From positions 1 to 64,000 of the forward strand of contig CADCJI010000009.1 of the NCBI GenBank assembly GCA_902801625.1: a DNA stretch of 64,000 nt, given 5' to 3'. The DNA comes from an uncultured Bacteroidia bacterium (GTDB taxonomy: Bacteria; Bacteroidota; Bacteroidia; Bacteroidales; F082). Position 1 is the first letter of the stretch, and every line of letters begins with the position of its first letter. Position numbers and translations under genes: made by a program. This document shows positions 9,504-17,414 of the stretch, in pieces. The notes under the pieces were generated by a model. It had not been told where the DNA came from, did no database searches, and was given only the letters and a program-made list of their open reading frames with translations.

Positions 9504-9524
9504 ATTTCCTTTATTTTTGAGATG

Positions 9525-9532
9525 CAAAAGTA
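9525..9532 (-). promoter_or_regulatory. Candidate -7 box of the MscS gene
   Basis: TACTTTTG on the minus strand, 22 bases before the chosen start at 9503. It supports that start over the upstream open frame. Confidence 0.45.
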
Positions 9533-9576
9533 CGGATAATTCATATATTTTGTAATTTCGCCCCAAAATTCTTTCC

Positions 9577-10206
9577 ATGAGTCTCGATAGCATTAAAGCC
9601 TATTGCAAGAACCCGAAAAATCGTAGCACAGTCAATGTGGGACTGTTTATCATATTGATAATCAGCTTTCACTATCTTTATTTAGGTTGGCAGGCTTTAG
9701 ATTATTGGCCTGTCGGGAAACTGGTTTACAATCTGATGCTTTGGTCTGTCGACTTGGTCTACAGCCAATCTTGCTGGGTGCTTGACCATATATTCCGTAT
9801 TGACATCACCACTTTTAGTGGCACGCGACTCATAACCGCCATCGATTCCAAGGGAGGTCTGGCACGAGTCGTCATCGCCCCCGAATGTGCCAGCTTGAAG
9901 CAATGGATGCACTGGCTCTTCCTCATGATTCTATTCCCCGGCCCATGGAAACACAAACTGTGGTACATCCCCGCAGGTCTGGTCATCATCGAATGGACCA
10001 ATGTGGTGCGCATCTGTGGCATCCTGCTCATGCAGATTGCCTGGCCCGACATCCACATTCACCTCTTTGGCAACGATATCAACACTTTCCACCTTGCTCA
10101 CGACTATATCTTTAAGCTGTTCTTCTATCTCATCATCTTCCTTATGTGGATGCTTTGGGTGGAGAAATTCTACAATCCGTCATTAAAAACCAAACAACAT
10201 GAATAA
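9577..10206 (+). CDS. Exosortase/archaeosortase-family membrane protease
   Basis: A 209-residue integral membrane protein with several hydrophobic segments (about 18-40, 45-66, 108-122, 128-152, 177-196). It carries the three residues that define exosortases and archaeosortases: the cysteine in APECASLKQW (C104), the arginine in WTNVVRI (R145) and a histidine in FHLAHDY (H172 or H175). These enzymes are thought to cut a C-terminal sorting signal from exported proteins and attach the product to another group. The size resembles the compact Bacteroidota types such as XrtF, but I cannot assign the subtype. No target with a recognisable PEP-CTERM-like tail is visible here. Its stop overlaps the start of the ROK gene by 8 bases, so the two are translated together. 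Confidence 0.75.
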   Translation: MSLDSIKAYCKNPKNRSTVNVGLFIILIISFHYLYLGWQALDYWPVGKLVYNLMLWSVDLVYSQSCWVLDHIFRIDITTFSGTRLITAIDSKGGLARVVIAPECASLKQWMHWLFLMILFPGPWKHKLWYIPAGLVIIEWTNVVRICGILLMQIAWPDIHIHLFGNDINTFHLAHDYIFKLFFYLIIFLMWMLWVEKFYNPSLKTKQHE

Positions 10207-11296
10207 CAATCCTATCATCTTCATCCTTGACGCTGGCGGCACGGGCTTCAAATTCTCAGCCGTGCAAGACTGGCACGAAATCATCGAACCTTTCACCATT
10301 CCTTCGGCAGCTCCCACGCTGGAAGAAGTGCTTCAAAAACTCATCACTGGCTTCCATGAATGTGAGACTCGCTGTGGTGCCAAGGCGGCAGCCATCAGCT
10401 TCTGCTTCCCTGGTCCAGCCGATTATCCCAACGGCATCATCGGCGACTTGGAGAACCTGCCTACATTCCATGGCGGAGTACCGCTGAAAGCCATGCTTGA
10501 GAACGAATTCCAGGTGCCCGTCTACATCAACAACGACGGCGACCTGTTTGCCTACGGCGAAGCCCTAAACGGCTTGCTTCCCGAAGTGAACAAACTGCTT
10601 GAGCAGCAACGCAACCCAAAACGCTACAAGAACCTGTTAGGTGTCACCATCGGCACGGGTTTTGGCGGCGGCATAGTTATTAATAAGGTGTTGCTCAACG
10701 GCGACAACTCGGCAGGCGGTGAAATCAACCGTCACCGCAACCCGCTCTACCCCACCACCAGTGCCGAAGACAGCATCAGCATCCGAGCCGTGCGCCGCGT
10801 GTATGGCCGCGAAGCTGGCATCGAGTTCGACAAAACACCGCACCCCTACGACATCTACAAGATAGCCATGGGACAGTTGCCTGGCGACAAGGAAGCAGCC
10901 TTGAAGTCGTGGAATGAAATGGCCACAGCCTTGGCCGATGTGTTGGCCAATGCCATTTCGCTCATCGATGGCATCATCGTCATCGGCGGTGGTTTGTCAG
11001 GAGCTTGGCCTGTCTTCATGCCCATGCTAATCAAAAAGATGAACGAGCCCTTTACCGGCCTCAAGGACGGTCACTCATTCAGCCGAATGGAGACCGAAGC
11101 CTATAACCTGATGGATGCACAGGACATGATTCGCTTCACCGAAAAGTCGGGCAAGATGATCAAGGTGCCGTTCAGCAACCAAGAAGTTTGGTACGACCCC
11201 ACCAAGTGCGTCGGCGTGGGCGTCACCAAGCTCGGCACATCATCAGCAGTGGCCATTGGCGCGTATGCCTTTGCCATGGAACAGCTGAAAAAATGA
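10199..11296 (+). CDS. ROK-family sugar kinase or ROK-like protein
   Basis: A 365-residue protein with the ROK/actin-fold ATP-binding motif DAGGTGFKFSAV at residues 11-22, the catalytic aspartate in YINNDGDLFAYGEA (D113) and the glycine-rich GVTIGTGFGGGIVIN. ROK proteins phosphorylate hexoses or N-acetyl sugars. The usual zinc motif CxCGxxGC after the substrate histidine is absent: the segment reads EINRHRNPLYPTTSAEDSIS, so the sugar specificity cannot be inferred and the enzyme may belong to a zinc-free subgroup. It overlaps the exosortase gene by 8 bases (ATGAATAA), which implies translational coupling. Confidence 0.8.
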   Translation: MNNNPIIFILDAGGTGFKFSAVQDWHEIIEPFTIPSAAPTLEEVLQKLITGFHECETRCGAKAAAISFCFPGPADYPNGIIGDLENLPTFHGGVPLKAMLENEFQVPVYINNDGDLFAYGEALNGLLPEVNKLLEQQRNPKRYKNLLGVTIGTGFGGGIVINKVLLNGDNSAGGEINRHRNPLYPTTSAEDSISIRAVRRVYGREAGIEFDKTPHPYDIYKIAMGQLPGDKEAALKSWNEMATALADVLANAISLIDGIIVIGGGLSGAWPVFMPMLIKKMNEPFTGLKDGHSFSRMETEAYNLMDAQDMIRFTEKSGKMIKVPFSNQEVWYDPTKCVGVGVTKLGTSSAVAIGAYAFAMEQLKK

Positions 11297-11303
11297 CAAC
11301 CAA

Positions 11304-11335
11304 CTGTAGAGACGCGCCATGGCGCGTCTCTACAG
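11304..11335. repeat. Perfect 32-bp palindrome (GAGACG repeat family)
   Basis: A perfect palindrome with half-site CTGTAGAGACGCGCCA, 8 bases after the ROK stop codon. Near copies occur inside four T9SS genes at 18669, 24046, 27721 and 30741, so this is a dispersed family. Here it could also act as a transcription terminator. Confidence 0.85.
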
Positions 11336-11389
11336 CGTGCCAAATTATTTCACTTTTTTATATCCTTTTGACTATCAAAACCAAAAAAC

Positions 11390-11412
11390 TTATCAACATG
11401 CATTGTTGATAA
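11390..11412. promoter_or_regulatory. Inverted repeat upstream of nrdJ
   Basis: TTATCAACA and TGTTGATAA form a perfect 9-bp inverted repeat around TGCAT, about 50 bases upstream of the likely nrdJ -7 box. The shape suits a dimeric regulator. It does not match the NrdR box, and no cobalamin riboswitch elements were found in 11336-11534. Confidence 0.4.
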
Positions 11413-11462
11413 AATACGCTTTAAAAAGTCGATTTTTTAGAGCGACATATCCGCTTCTTTCT

Positions 11463-11470
11463 TAATTTCG
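11463..11470 (+). promoter_or_regulatory. Candidate -7 box of nrdJ
   Basis: TAATTTCG, one base off TAnnTTTG, 64 bases upstream of the nrdJ start. No convincing -33 element. Confidence 0.3.
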
Positions 11471-11534
11471 CAAACTGAACGAGCGTCAGAAAAAACGCCA
11501 TTGTTTTGCCCATAAGAGTTTAAAAACCAAAAAG

Positions 11535-14312
11535 ATGCGATCAAACCATACGCAATTGGAATTGGATGGAGACCTGTTTAGTGGCTTAAATGAAGCTCAA
11601 GAGCCCCAAGTTGAAGTTCACCCCTACGATAAGATCATAGAGTCGCGGAAAAACACCACTTTCGCGGCCGAGCAGATCGAAAGTCAGGATGAAGTTCAGG
11701 TGGTTGAAAAAGAGCCGAAAAATGACGAAGCCGCAAAGGTCGAATATCATGCCTATCCCATTGAGGAAGTGAAGGCTGCCGCCAAGGAGTACTTCCATGG
11801 TGACGCATTGGCTGGTGATGTTTGGGCAAACAAATACGCGCTCAAGGATAGCGACGGCAACATCTACGAGCTCACTCCTGATGACATGCATCACCGCATC
11901 GCCCGCGAAATTGCCCGCATCGAGCGCCGCTACCCCAACCCGATGAAGGAAGAGGAAATTTATGAGGTGCTGAAAGACTTCCGTTACATCGTGCCCCAAG
12001 GCAGCCCCATGACGGGCATCGGCAACGACTTCCAAATCTCATCGCTGTCGAACTGCTTTGTCATTGGCAACAACGGCGACTCCGATTCGTATGGCGGCAT
12101 CATGAAGACCGACCAAGAGCAAGTGCAGCTGATGAAACGACGTGGCGGTGTGGGACACGACCTATCGCACCTCCGTCCCGCTGGCAGCCCCGTGAAGAAT
12201 TGTGCCCTCACCTCCACTGGTGTGGTGCCTTTCATGGAGCGCTTCTCCAATTCCACAAAGGAAGTCGCCCAAGACGGCCGTCGTGGGGCTCTGATGATGA
12301 CCATCAGCATCAAGCACCCCGATTCGGAAGCCTTCATCGATGCAAAGATGACCCAAGGCCGAATCACCAACGCCAACATCTCGGTGCGTCTCACTGATGA
12401 GTTCATGCAATGCGTCAAGGAAGGCAAACCGTTCGTTCAGCAATATCCTATCGATTCACCCAACCCGAAATACACCAAGGAAATTGACGCACGCGCCTTG
12501 TGGAACAAAATCATCCACAATGCCTGGCAGTCGGCCGAGCCTGGCGTGATGTTCTGGGATACCATCATACGCGAGTCCATCCCCGACTGTTATGCCGACC
12601 TGGGTTTCAAGACCTTGAGCACCAACCCCTGCGGCGAGATTCCGCTTTGTGCCTACGACAGTTGCCGCCTTTTGGCCATCAACCTTTATAGTTATGTCGA
12701 CCGCCCGTTCACGCCCGAGGCAAGATTCAACCACCAGCTTTTCTCAAAGCATGTGGCCATCGCCCAGCGCATGATGGACGACATCGTTGACCTAGAAATC
12801 GAGAAGGTGGACGGTATTCTGGCCAAAATCGCTGCCGACCCCGAAGACGACGAAGTGAAACGCACCGAAGCCAACCTCTGGAAAAACATCAAGGCCAAGT
12901 GCCTGCAAGGTCGTCGCACGGGTATCGGCATCACTGCCGAAGGCGACATGCTTGCTGCCCTGGGCAAGCGCTATGCCTCCGACGAAGCGATCGCTTTCTC
13001 GACAGAGATACAAAAGCTTTTGGCCTACAACGCCTACAAATCTTCAGTCAACTTGGCTGAAGAACGCGGCAAGTTCCCGATGTTCGATGCCAAACGCGAG
13101 GAGAACAACCCCTTCATCAAGCGTCTGCGCGCTTTGGATGAAGACCTCTACCAAAAGATGTGCCGCGTGGGTCGCCGCAACATCGCTATGTTGACCATCG
13201 CCCCTACAGGCACCGTCAGCATTTGCACCCAAACCACCTCAGGCATTGAACCAGTCTTCATGGTGGCCTACAAACGCCGCCGTAAAGTGAACCCCAACGA
13301 CAAGGATGTCCATGTCACCTTCACCGATGTGACAGGTAACTCGTTTGAGGAATACAATGTGTTCCACCACAAGTTCATCACTTGGCTTGAGGTGAATGGC
13401 TACAATGTCGAAGAAGTGTTGAAATACAACGACGAAAAGCTCAATGCCGTTATCGCAAAATCGCCCTACTACAAAGCCACGGCCAACGACATTGACTGGG
13501 TGAACAAGGTGAAGATGCAAGGCTCGATGCAGAAATGGGTCGACCACAGCATCAGCGTGACGGTCAATGTTCCAAAGGAAACCACGGAAGAACTGGTCAG
13601 CCAAATCTATATGACCGCTTGGGAGAGCGGTTGCAAAGGCATGACCATCTATCGTGACGGCTCGCGCGACGGTGTGCTGGTTTCCAAGGATGAAAAGAAA
13701 GACGGCCCTTCGACAAGCTCAGGGACCTCAAATGATACCAAAGACAACGGCCGACCTGACGACATCCATGAGAACTCGGCCCCACCGCGCCCGAAAGAGT
13801 TGGAATGCGATGTGGTGCGCTTCCAGAATAACTACGAGAAATGGATTGCCTTCGTCGGCAAACTCCATGGAAAGCCATACGAAATCTTCTTGGGCAAGGC
13901 CGAAGACTTCTTCCTGCCGCCTTACATCGAGAAGGGTGTCATCATCAAGGAGAAAATCAAGGGAGAGACTTCGCGTTATGACTTCCGCTATACTGACAAG
14001 GACGGCTATGAAGTAATGATGCAAGGTTTGTCACGCTCGTTCAACAAGGAATACTGGAACTACGCCAAGCTTATCTCTGGCATCTTGCGCCACGGCATGC
14101 CCATCCAATATGTGATTGAATTGGTACAGAATTTGAATGTAGAGGAAGAAAGCATCAACACTTGGAAGAATGGCATCGCGCGCGCTTTGAAGAAATATGT
14201 GCCCGATGGCATGGTTGACGAAAAAGAAAAATGCCCCACTTGTGGTGAAAAGCTCGTCTTCGAGGACGGCTGCAAGCACTGCCGCAATTGTGGTTACTCC
14301 AAGTGCGGATAG
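11535..14312 (+). CDS. nrdJ: Adenosylcobalamin-dependent ribonucleoside-diphosphate reductase (class II)
   Basis: A 925-residue cytoplasmic enzyme that makes deoxyribonucleotides using vitamin B12, without a need for oxygen. After a variable N-terminal stretch (1-80) comes the ten-stranded barrel: the first active-site cysteine in SSLSNCFVIGN, the radical-site motif STNPCGEIPLC and the loop APTGTVSICTQTTSGIEP. The last 25 residues form a zinc ribbon, CPTCGEKLVFEDG then CKHCRNCGYSKCG. Between barrel and C-terminal domain, near residues 724-731, the chain reads GPSTSSGT, encoded by a dispersed repeat (13704-13727) that also occurs in T9SS genes; it lies in a low-complexity linker and should not disturb catalysis. 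No riboswitch is visible upstream. Confidence 0.95.
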   Translation: MRSNHTQLELDGDLFSGLNEAQEPQVEVHPYDKIIESRKNTTFAAEQIESQDEVQVVEKEPKNDEAAKVEYHAYPIEEVKAAAKEYFHGDALAGDVWANKYALKDSDGNIYELTPDDMHHRIAREIARIERRYPNPMKEEEIYEVLKDFRYIVPQGSPMTGIGNDFQISSLSNCFVIGNNGDSDSYGGIMKTDQEQVQLMKRRGGVGHDLSHLRPAGSPVKNCALTSTGVVPFMERFSNSTKEVAQDGRRGALMMTISIKHPDSEAFIDAKMTQGRITNANISVRLTDEFMQCVKEGKPFVQQYPIDSPNPKYTKEIDARALWNKIIHNAWQSAEPGVMFWDTIIRESIPDCYADLGFKTLSTNPCGEIPLCAYDSCRLLAINLYSYVDRPFTPEARFNHQLFSKHVAIAQRMMDDIVDLEIEKVDGILAKIAADPEDDEVKRTEANLWKNIKAKCLQGRRTGIGITAEGDMLAALGKRYASDEAIAFSTEIQKLLAYNAYKSSVNLAEERGKFPMFDAKREENNPFIKRLRALDEDLYQKMCRVGRRNIAMLTIAPTGTVSICTQTTSGIEPVFMVAYKRRRKVNPNDKDVHVTFTDVTGNSFEEYNVFHHKFITWLEVNGYNVEEVLKYNDEKLNAVIAKSPYYKATANDIDWVNKVKMQGSMQKWVDHSISVTVNVPKETTEELVSQIYMTAWESGCKGMTIYRDGSRDGVLVSKDEKKDGPSTSSGTSNDTKDNGRPDDIHENSAPPRPKELECDVVRFQNNYEKWIAFVGKLHGKPYEIFLGKAEDFFLPPYIEKGVIIKEKIKGETSRYDFRYTDKDGYEVMMQGLSRSFNKEYWNYAKLISGILRHGMPIQYVIELVQNLNVEEESINTWKNGIARALKKYVPDGMVDEKEKCPTCGEKLVFEDGCKHCRNCGYSKCG
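13704..13727. repeat. CTTCGACAAGCTCAG repeat inside nrdJ
   Basis: A 24-base copy of the imperfect palindrome family with core CTTCGACAGGCTCAG. It is read in frame as GPSTSSGT between the NrdJ barrel and its C-terminal domain. Related copies: 20251, 20555, 24123, 27798, 30812, 40648 and 40675. Confidence 0.85.
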
Positions 14313-14352
14313 TTTAATTGAACAACAGTTGTTTTTTTATCTTCATAATGGC

Positions 14353-14385
14353 AGGTCGCCGGCGCAAGTCGGCGACCTTTTTTTG
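14353..14385 (+). terminator. Terminator of nrdJ
   Basis: AGGTCGCCG and CGGCGACCT form a 9-bp GC-rich stem followed by seven T residues, 40 bases after the nrdJ stop. Confidence 0.9.
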
Positions 14386-14511
14386 GATTCCCTTCGGGAA
14401 TGGAATGATAGACATGATTTACAAGCGGCGGCAGATAGAGTTTACGGATTGCAAACACCACTATCCGCCGCTGGAAAACAAAAGATTAGTTCTCCATTCC
14501 CGAAGGGAATC
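14386..14511. repeat. MITE-like 126-bp element with nested inverted repeats
   Basis: A 19-bp perfect inverted repeat (GATTCCCTTCGGGAATGGA at 14386-14404, its complement at 14493-14511) encloses a second set of paired arms: AGCGGCGG/CCGCCGCT, GATAG/CTATC and GTTT/AAAC. The whole can fold into one long hairpin. It starts right after the nrdJ terminator and ends one base before the tatD stop codon. No coding capacity is visible. Confidence 0.7.
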
Positions 14512-15279
14512 TCACAGTTGAAACAAATCTTTCACATTTGCCGTTGTGGCAGCAGCAAAGTCTTCCAAAGGCATTTGAAGAATCTCTGCAATGCGTTTCG
14601 CTGTGTGAACAAGGAACGAAGGTTCGTTGCGTTTGCCGCGACAGGGAACGGGTGCCAAATAAGGTGCATCGGTTTCCAAAACAATACGGTTGATAGGCAA
14701 TTTGGACAGATACTCCTTTACGCCACAGTTTTTGTAAGTGGTCACGCCACCCAAGCCGAGATGGAAACCCAGCTCAACGTAGACTTTGGCTTCCTCTTCA
14801 GTTCCCGTGAAGCAGTGCATAATGCCGCGCAAACCGCCATCTTGTTTCTTTTCTAGGATCTTCACCATCTTGTCAAAGGCATTGCGGCAATGGATGGAAA
14901 GCGGCAAATGGAGCTGCTTGGCCCATTCCAATTGGGTCTCAAAAGCATCTAATTGTTCCTTCTCGTAAGACGCGTCCCAATAGAAATCGAGGCCGACCTC
15001 TCCCACTCCAACATAAATGCTACGATCCTGTTCCTTTTCCATTTGGGTAAGCACTTCCTTATAGTCCTCCTTTACTTCCTCGGGTTGTAGACCCATCATC
15101 ACTCGGGTACAATCAGGATACTGGTCGTGCAATTCAAGCATTGGCGCGATGGTAGAGGCATCCACATTGGGCAGAAGCATCATCCTCACGCCCGCGTCAA
15201 GGGCGCGTTGCATAGCCTCTTCTCGGTCAAGGCTGAACTGGTGGTCGTAAATATGGGTGTGGGTATCTATCAAATACAT
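14512..15279 (-). CDS. tatD: TatD-family metal-dependent hydrolase/DNase
   Basis: A 255-residue cytoplasmic TIM-barrel hydrolase of the amidohydrolase superfamily, probably a 3'-5' exonuclease or deoxyribonuclease. The metal ligands are visible: HTH in LIDTHTHIYDHQF near the N-terminus, the glutamate in VGEVGLDFYWD, histidines in LSIHCRNAF and GIMHCFTG, and the aspartate in ETDAPYLAP. Length is normal. It is the last gene of a minus-strand run after the RelB/PIN pair and hflX, 81 bases from hflX. Its stop codon abuts the repeat element at 14386. Confidence 0.9.
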   Translation of the reverse strand: MYLIDTHTHIYDHQFSLDREEAMQRALDAGVRMMLLPNVDASTIAPMLELHDQYPDCTRVMMGLQPEEVKEDYKEVLTQMEKEQDRSIYVGVGEVGLDFYWDASYEKEQLDAFETQLEWAKQLHLPLSIHCRNAFDKMVKILEKKQDGGLRGIMHCFTGTEEEAKVYVELGFHLGLGGVTTYKNCGVKEYLSKLPINRIVLETDAPYLAPVPCRGKRNEPSFLVHTAKRIAEILQMPLEDFAAATTANVKDLFQL

Positions 15280-15295
15280 GTTTTTTTCTTATTTC

Positions 15296-15343
15296 GCATT
15301 GCAAATGCTGATATTCAAAGCTTTCGGATTGCAAATCCGAAAG
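15296..15343 (-). terminator. Two hairpins between hflX and tatD
   Basis: CTTTCGGATT/AATCCGAAAG (15321-15343) is a perfect 10-bp stem on a GCA loop, 17 bases after the hflX stop. A smaller GCATT/AATGC stem on the same GCA loop follows at 15296-15308. Neither has a strong T run, so read-through into tatD is possible. Confidence 0.5.
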
Positions 15344-15360
15344 AACCATTTTGTACATGG

Positions 15361-16554
15361 TCAATACAAGAAGTTATCGTAAGGATACCGTATCGCGTGC
15401 ATGTCACGGATTTCCTTATAAAGCAAATCCCTGAACTCCTGATAGTTGTCGCGGTTTTTGGCAGAGATAAAGATGCAGTTTTCGTTCATCTTGGCCATCC
15501 AGGTCTTTTTCAACTCATCGTATGAGACATTGCGCTTGGTGGGTGGTGTCAGGTCGTCGGGGTCTTTCTCTTCCCATGTGTAGGCATCGGTCTTGTTGAA
15601 AACCACGATGGTCTTCTTGTCGGCGCAACCCAATTCTGCCAAGGTCTGGTTCACCACCTCCATCTGCGCTTCGAAGTCGGGATGCGAGATGTCAACCACA
15701 TGCAACAGGATGTCCGACTCACGCACCTCATCCAAAGTCGACTTAAACGATTCCACCAAATGATGCGGTAACTTACGGATAAATCCTACAGTGTCAGACA
15801 AAAGGAACGGAAGATTATCCACAACTACCTTACGCACCGTGGTATCAAGCGTAGCGAAGAGTTTGTTCTCCGTGTAGACCTCCGACTTGCTCAACAGGTT
15901 CATGATGGTCGACTTGCCCACATTGGTATAGCCCACCAAGGCCACGCGCACCAACTTGCCGCGATTCTTGCGCTGCACGGTCTTCTGCTTGTCGATATCC
16001 TTCAGCTTCTCCTTCAGTAAGGCGATGCGTTCCAAGATCAAGCGGCGGTCGGTTTCGATTTGGGTCTCACCAGGACCACGCATACCGATACCACCCCGCT
16101 GGCGCTCCAAATGCGTCCACATACGGGTCAGACGCGGCAGCAAGTATTGGTATTGCGCCAGTTCCACTTGTGCTTTGGCATGTGCAGTATGTGCATTGGA
16201 GGCGAAGATGTCCAAGATAAGGCTGGTACGGTCGAGAACACGACACTCCAGTGCCTGTTCCATGTTACGGGCTTGCGTAGCACTGAGCTCATCATCGATG
16301 ACGGCGATCTCAATGTTCTCCGCCTTAATGTACTGGTGAATCTCCTCGAGCTTGCCCGAGCCAAGATAAGTCACGCTGCTTGGTCGATCCAAAGGCTGCA
16401 CAAAACGAGCCACTGGGATACCGCCTGCCGTTTCCAACAGGAACGCCAGCTCATCGAGATATTCTTCCGTGCGCTCGCGGCCTTGTTGCTTGCTGGCAAC
16501 GGCGATAAGCACCGCCCTTTCGGGAATTTTTTCGTAGGTTATAAAGTCGCCCAT
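15361..16554 (-). CDS. hflX: GTPase HflX
   Basis: A 397-residue GTPase that binds the 50S subunit and splits stalled ribosomes. It has the N-terminal HflX domain, the glycine-rich linker RGGIGMRGPGETQIETDRR, and the G motifs GYTNVGKST (P-loop), DTVGFI (G3), NKTD (G4) and ISAK (G5). Length and order match the family. It starts 11 bases after the PIN toxin gene on the same strand, so expression may be linked to the toxin-antitoxin promoter; no separate promoter is evident. Confidence 0.95.
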   Translation of the reverse strand: MGDFITYEKIPERAVLIAVASKQQGRERTEEYLDELAFLLETAGGIPVARFVQPLDRPSSVTYLGSGKLEEIHQYIKAENIEIAVIDDELSATQARNMEQALECRVLDRTSLILDIFASNAHTAHAKAQVELAQYQYLLPRLTRMWTHLERQRGGIGMRGPGETQIETDRRLILERIALLKEKLKDIDKQKTVQRKNRGKLVRVALVGYTNVGKSTIMNLLSKSEVYTENKLFATLDTTVRKVVVDNLPFLLSDTVGFIRKLPHHLVESFKSTLDEVRESDILLHVVDISHPDFEAQMEVVNQTLAELGCADKKTIVVFNKTDAYTWEEKDPDDLTPPTKRNVSYDELKKTWMAKMNENCIFISAKNRDNYQEFRDLLYKEIRDMHAIRYPYDNFLY

Positions 16555-16565
16555 TGGCCTATTGA

Positions 16566-16988
16566 TTATGAGTTTTGTTTGATAATTTCAACCATTTCAG
16601 CTGGAGTGACCACAAAGTCCACTTGAGGAAAATGACGAATGTTTCCTGTAACCAAAAACGAGTCTTCTTTCGACAATGCCACTTCGTAGAAAACAACATC
16701 TTTCGGGTCAGGTAGGATTTCTTTGGAAGGCATCCGATGGGAAGCGACACCATCCGATTTCACCATCTCAATGAACTTTTTGACTTTCTCCATCGGGAGG
16801 TGAAATTTCTCACGACACAACACATCATCATATTCTTTTAGAATTTCATCGCAATACAACGGGGTAATTGATTTTTCTGTCAGAGATTCCAATACCGATA
16901 CCGTTGGCGAATCCATATTCTTGGTTATCATTCCTGAAACAACCACATTTGTGTCAACAACCACAAAAATCCTTTTCTTTTTCTTCAT
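16566..16988 (-). CDS. PIN-domain toxin (VapC-like, COG1569 type)
   Basis: A 140-residue PIN-domain protein, probably a magnesium-dependent ribonuclease toxin. The acidic active-site residues are visible: aspartate in FVVVDTNVVVSG, glutamate in CDEILKEYDDVL, and the aspartates of PDPKDVVFYEVAL, followed by FLVTGNIRHFP. This is the putative toxin family often listed as COG1569. Its ATG overlaps the antitoxin stop by 4 bases (ATGA), the usual coupling in type II modules. The partner is RelB/DinJ-like rather than AbrB-like, a less usual pairing for a PIN toxin. Confidence 0.85.
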   Translation of the reverse strand: MKKKKRIFVVVDTNVVVSGMITKNMDSPTVSVLESLTEKSITPLYCDEILKEYDDVLCREKFHLPMEKVKKFIEMVKSDGVASHRMPSKEILPDPKDVVFYEVALSKEDSFLVTGNIRHFPQVDFVVTPAEMVEIIKQNS

Positions 16989-17278
16989 TTCCCCTCCCTA
17001 GCCAACTGGATTTCTTCATTGATTTCATCCAAAGTAAGGTCGGGAAAAGCACCTTGCTCAGCCATCTTACGAATTTCCAAAAACGCTCGACGACCTTCCT
17101 CATGGGCGACATCCGCCTCCGACATTTCAATCTCAAAAGGTATCCTTCGCTTTCGAACTACGGTACGGACAAAAATATTGAATGCGGTGGAGGCACTCAT
17201 GCCGAAGCCTTCGCAAAGCGTATCAAAACGGTTTTTCAGATCTGAATCCAAACGGATGGTATATGCTGCCTGTGACAT
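16985..17278 (-). CDS. RelB/DinJ-family antitoxin
   Basis: A 97-residue protein beginning MSQAAYTIRLDSDLKNRFDTLCEGFGMSASTAFNIFV. That N-terminus is the ribbon-helix-helix of the RelB/DinJ family, which binds DNA as a dimer. The C-terminal half (EADVAHEEGRRAFLEI, DEINEEIQLAREGK) would wrap the toxin. I use the ATG at 17278 because upstream codons do not resemble the family and the promoter lies there. A perfect palindrome (17307-17320) sits in the promoter, consistent with autorepression. Translationally coupled to the PIN toxin. Confidence 0.85.
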   Translation of the reverse strand: MSQAAYTIRLDSDLKNRFDTLCEGFGMSASTAFNIFVRTVVRKRRIPFEIEMSEADVAHEEGRRAFLEIRKMAEQGAFPDLTLDEINEEIQLAREGK

Positions 17279-17297
17279 AATGATGCTATTTTGATGG

Positions 17298-17320
17298 CAA
17301 AAATACATCAAATATTTGAT
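17298..17320 (-). promoter_or_regulatory. Promoter and operator of the RelB/PIN module
   Basis: TATTTTTG (17305-17298 on the minus strand) fits the -7 consensus 20 bases before the antitoxin start. Immediately upstream is the perfect 14-bp palindrome ATCAAATATTTGAT (17307-17320), placed where a bound antitoxin dimer would block RNA polymerase. Confidence 0.55.
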
Positions 17321-17362
17321 TTATGATGCATTTTTCAAGAAAAAAGTACATAACTATATATC

Positions 17363-17399
17363 GCGAGACACGAGACATTCAATTTGTCTCGTGTCTCGC
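17363..17399. terminator. Perfect 15-bp hairpin after trpS
   Basis: GCGAGACACGAGACA and its exact complement enclose a 7-base loop, 16 bases after the trpS stop. There is no T run, so it may be a dispersed repeat or transcript-end hairpin rather than a simple terminator. Confidence 0.5.
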
Positions 17400-17414
17400 T
17401 GTCTCATATAATTA

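Noticed and set aside
11336-11534. Cobalamin riboswitch upstream of nrdJ
   Set aside because: I could not find the B12-box-like core or the expected paired arms; only a simple inverted repeat and a weak -7 box are visible.
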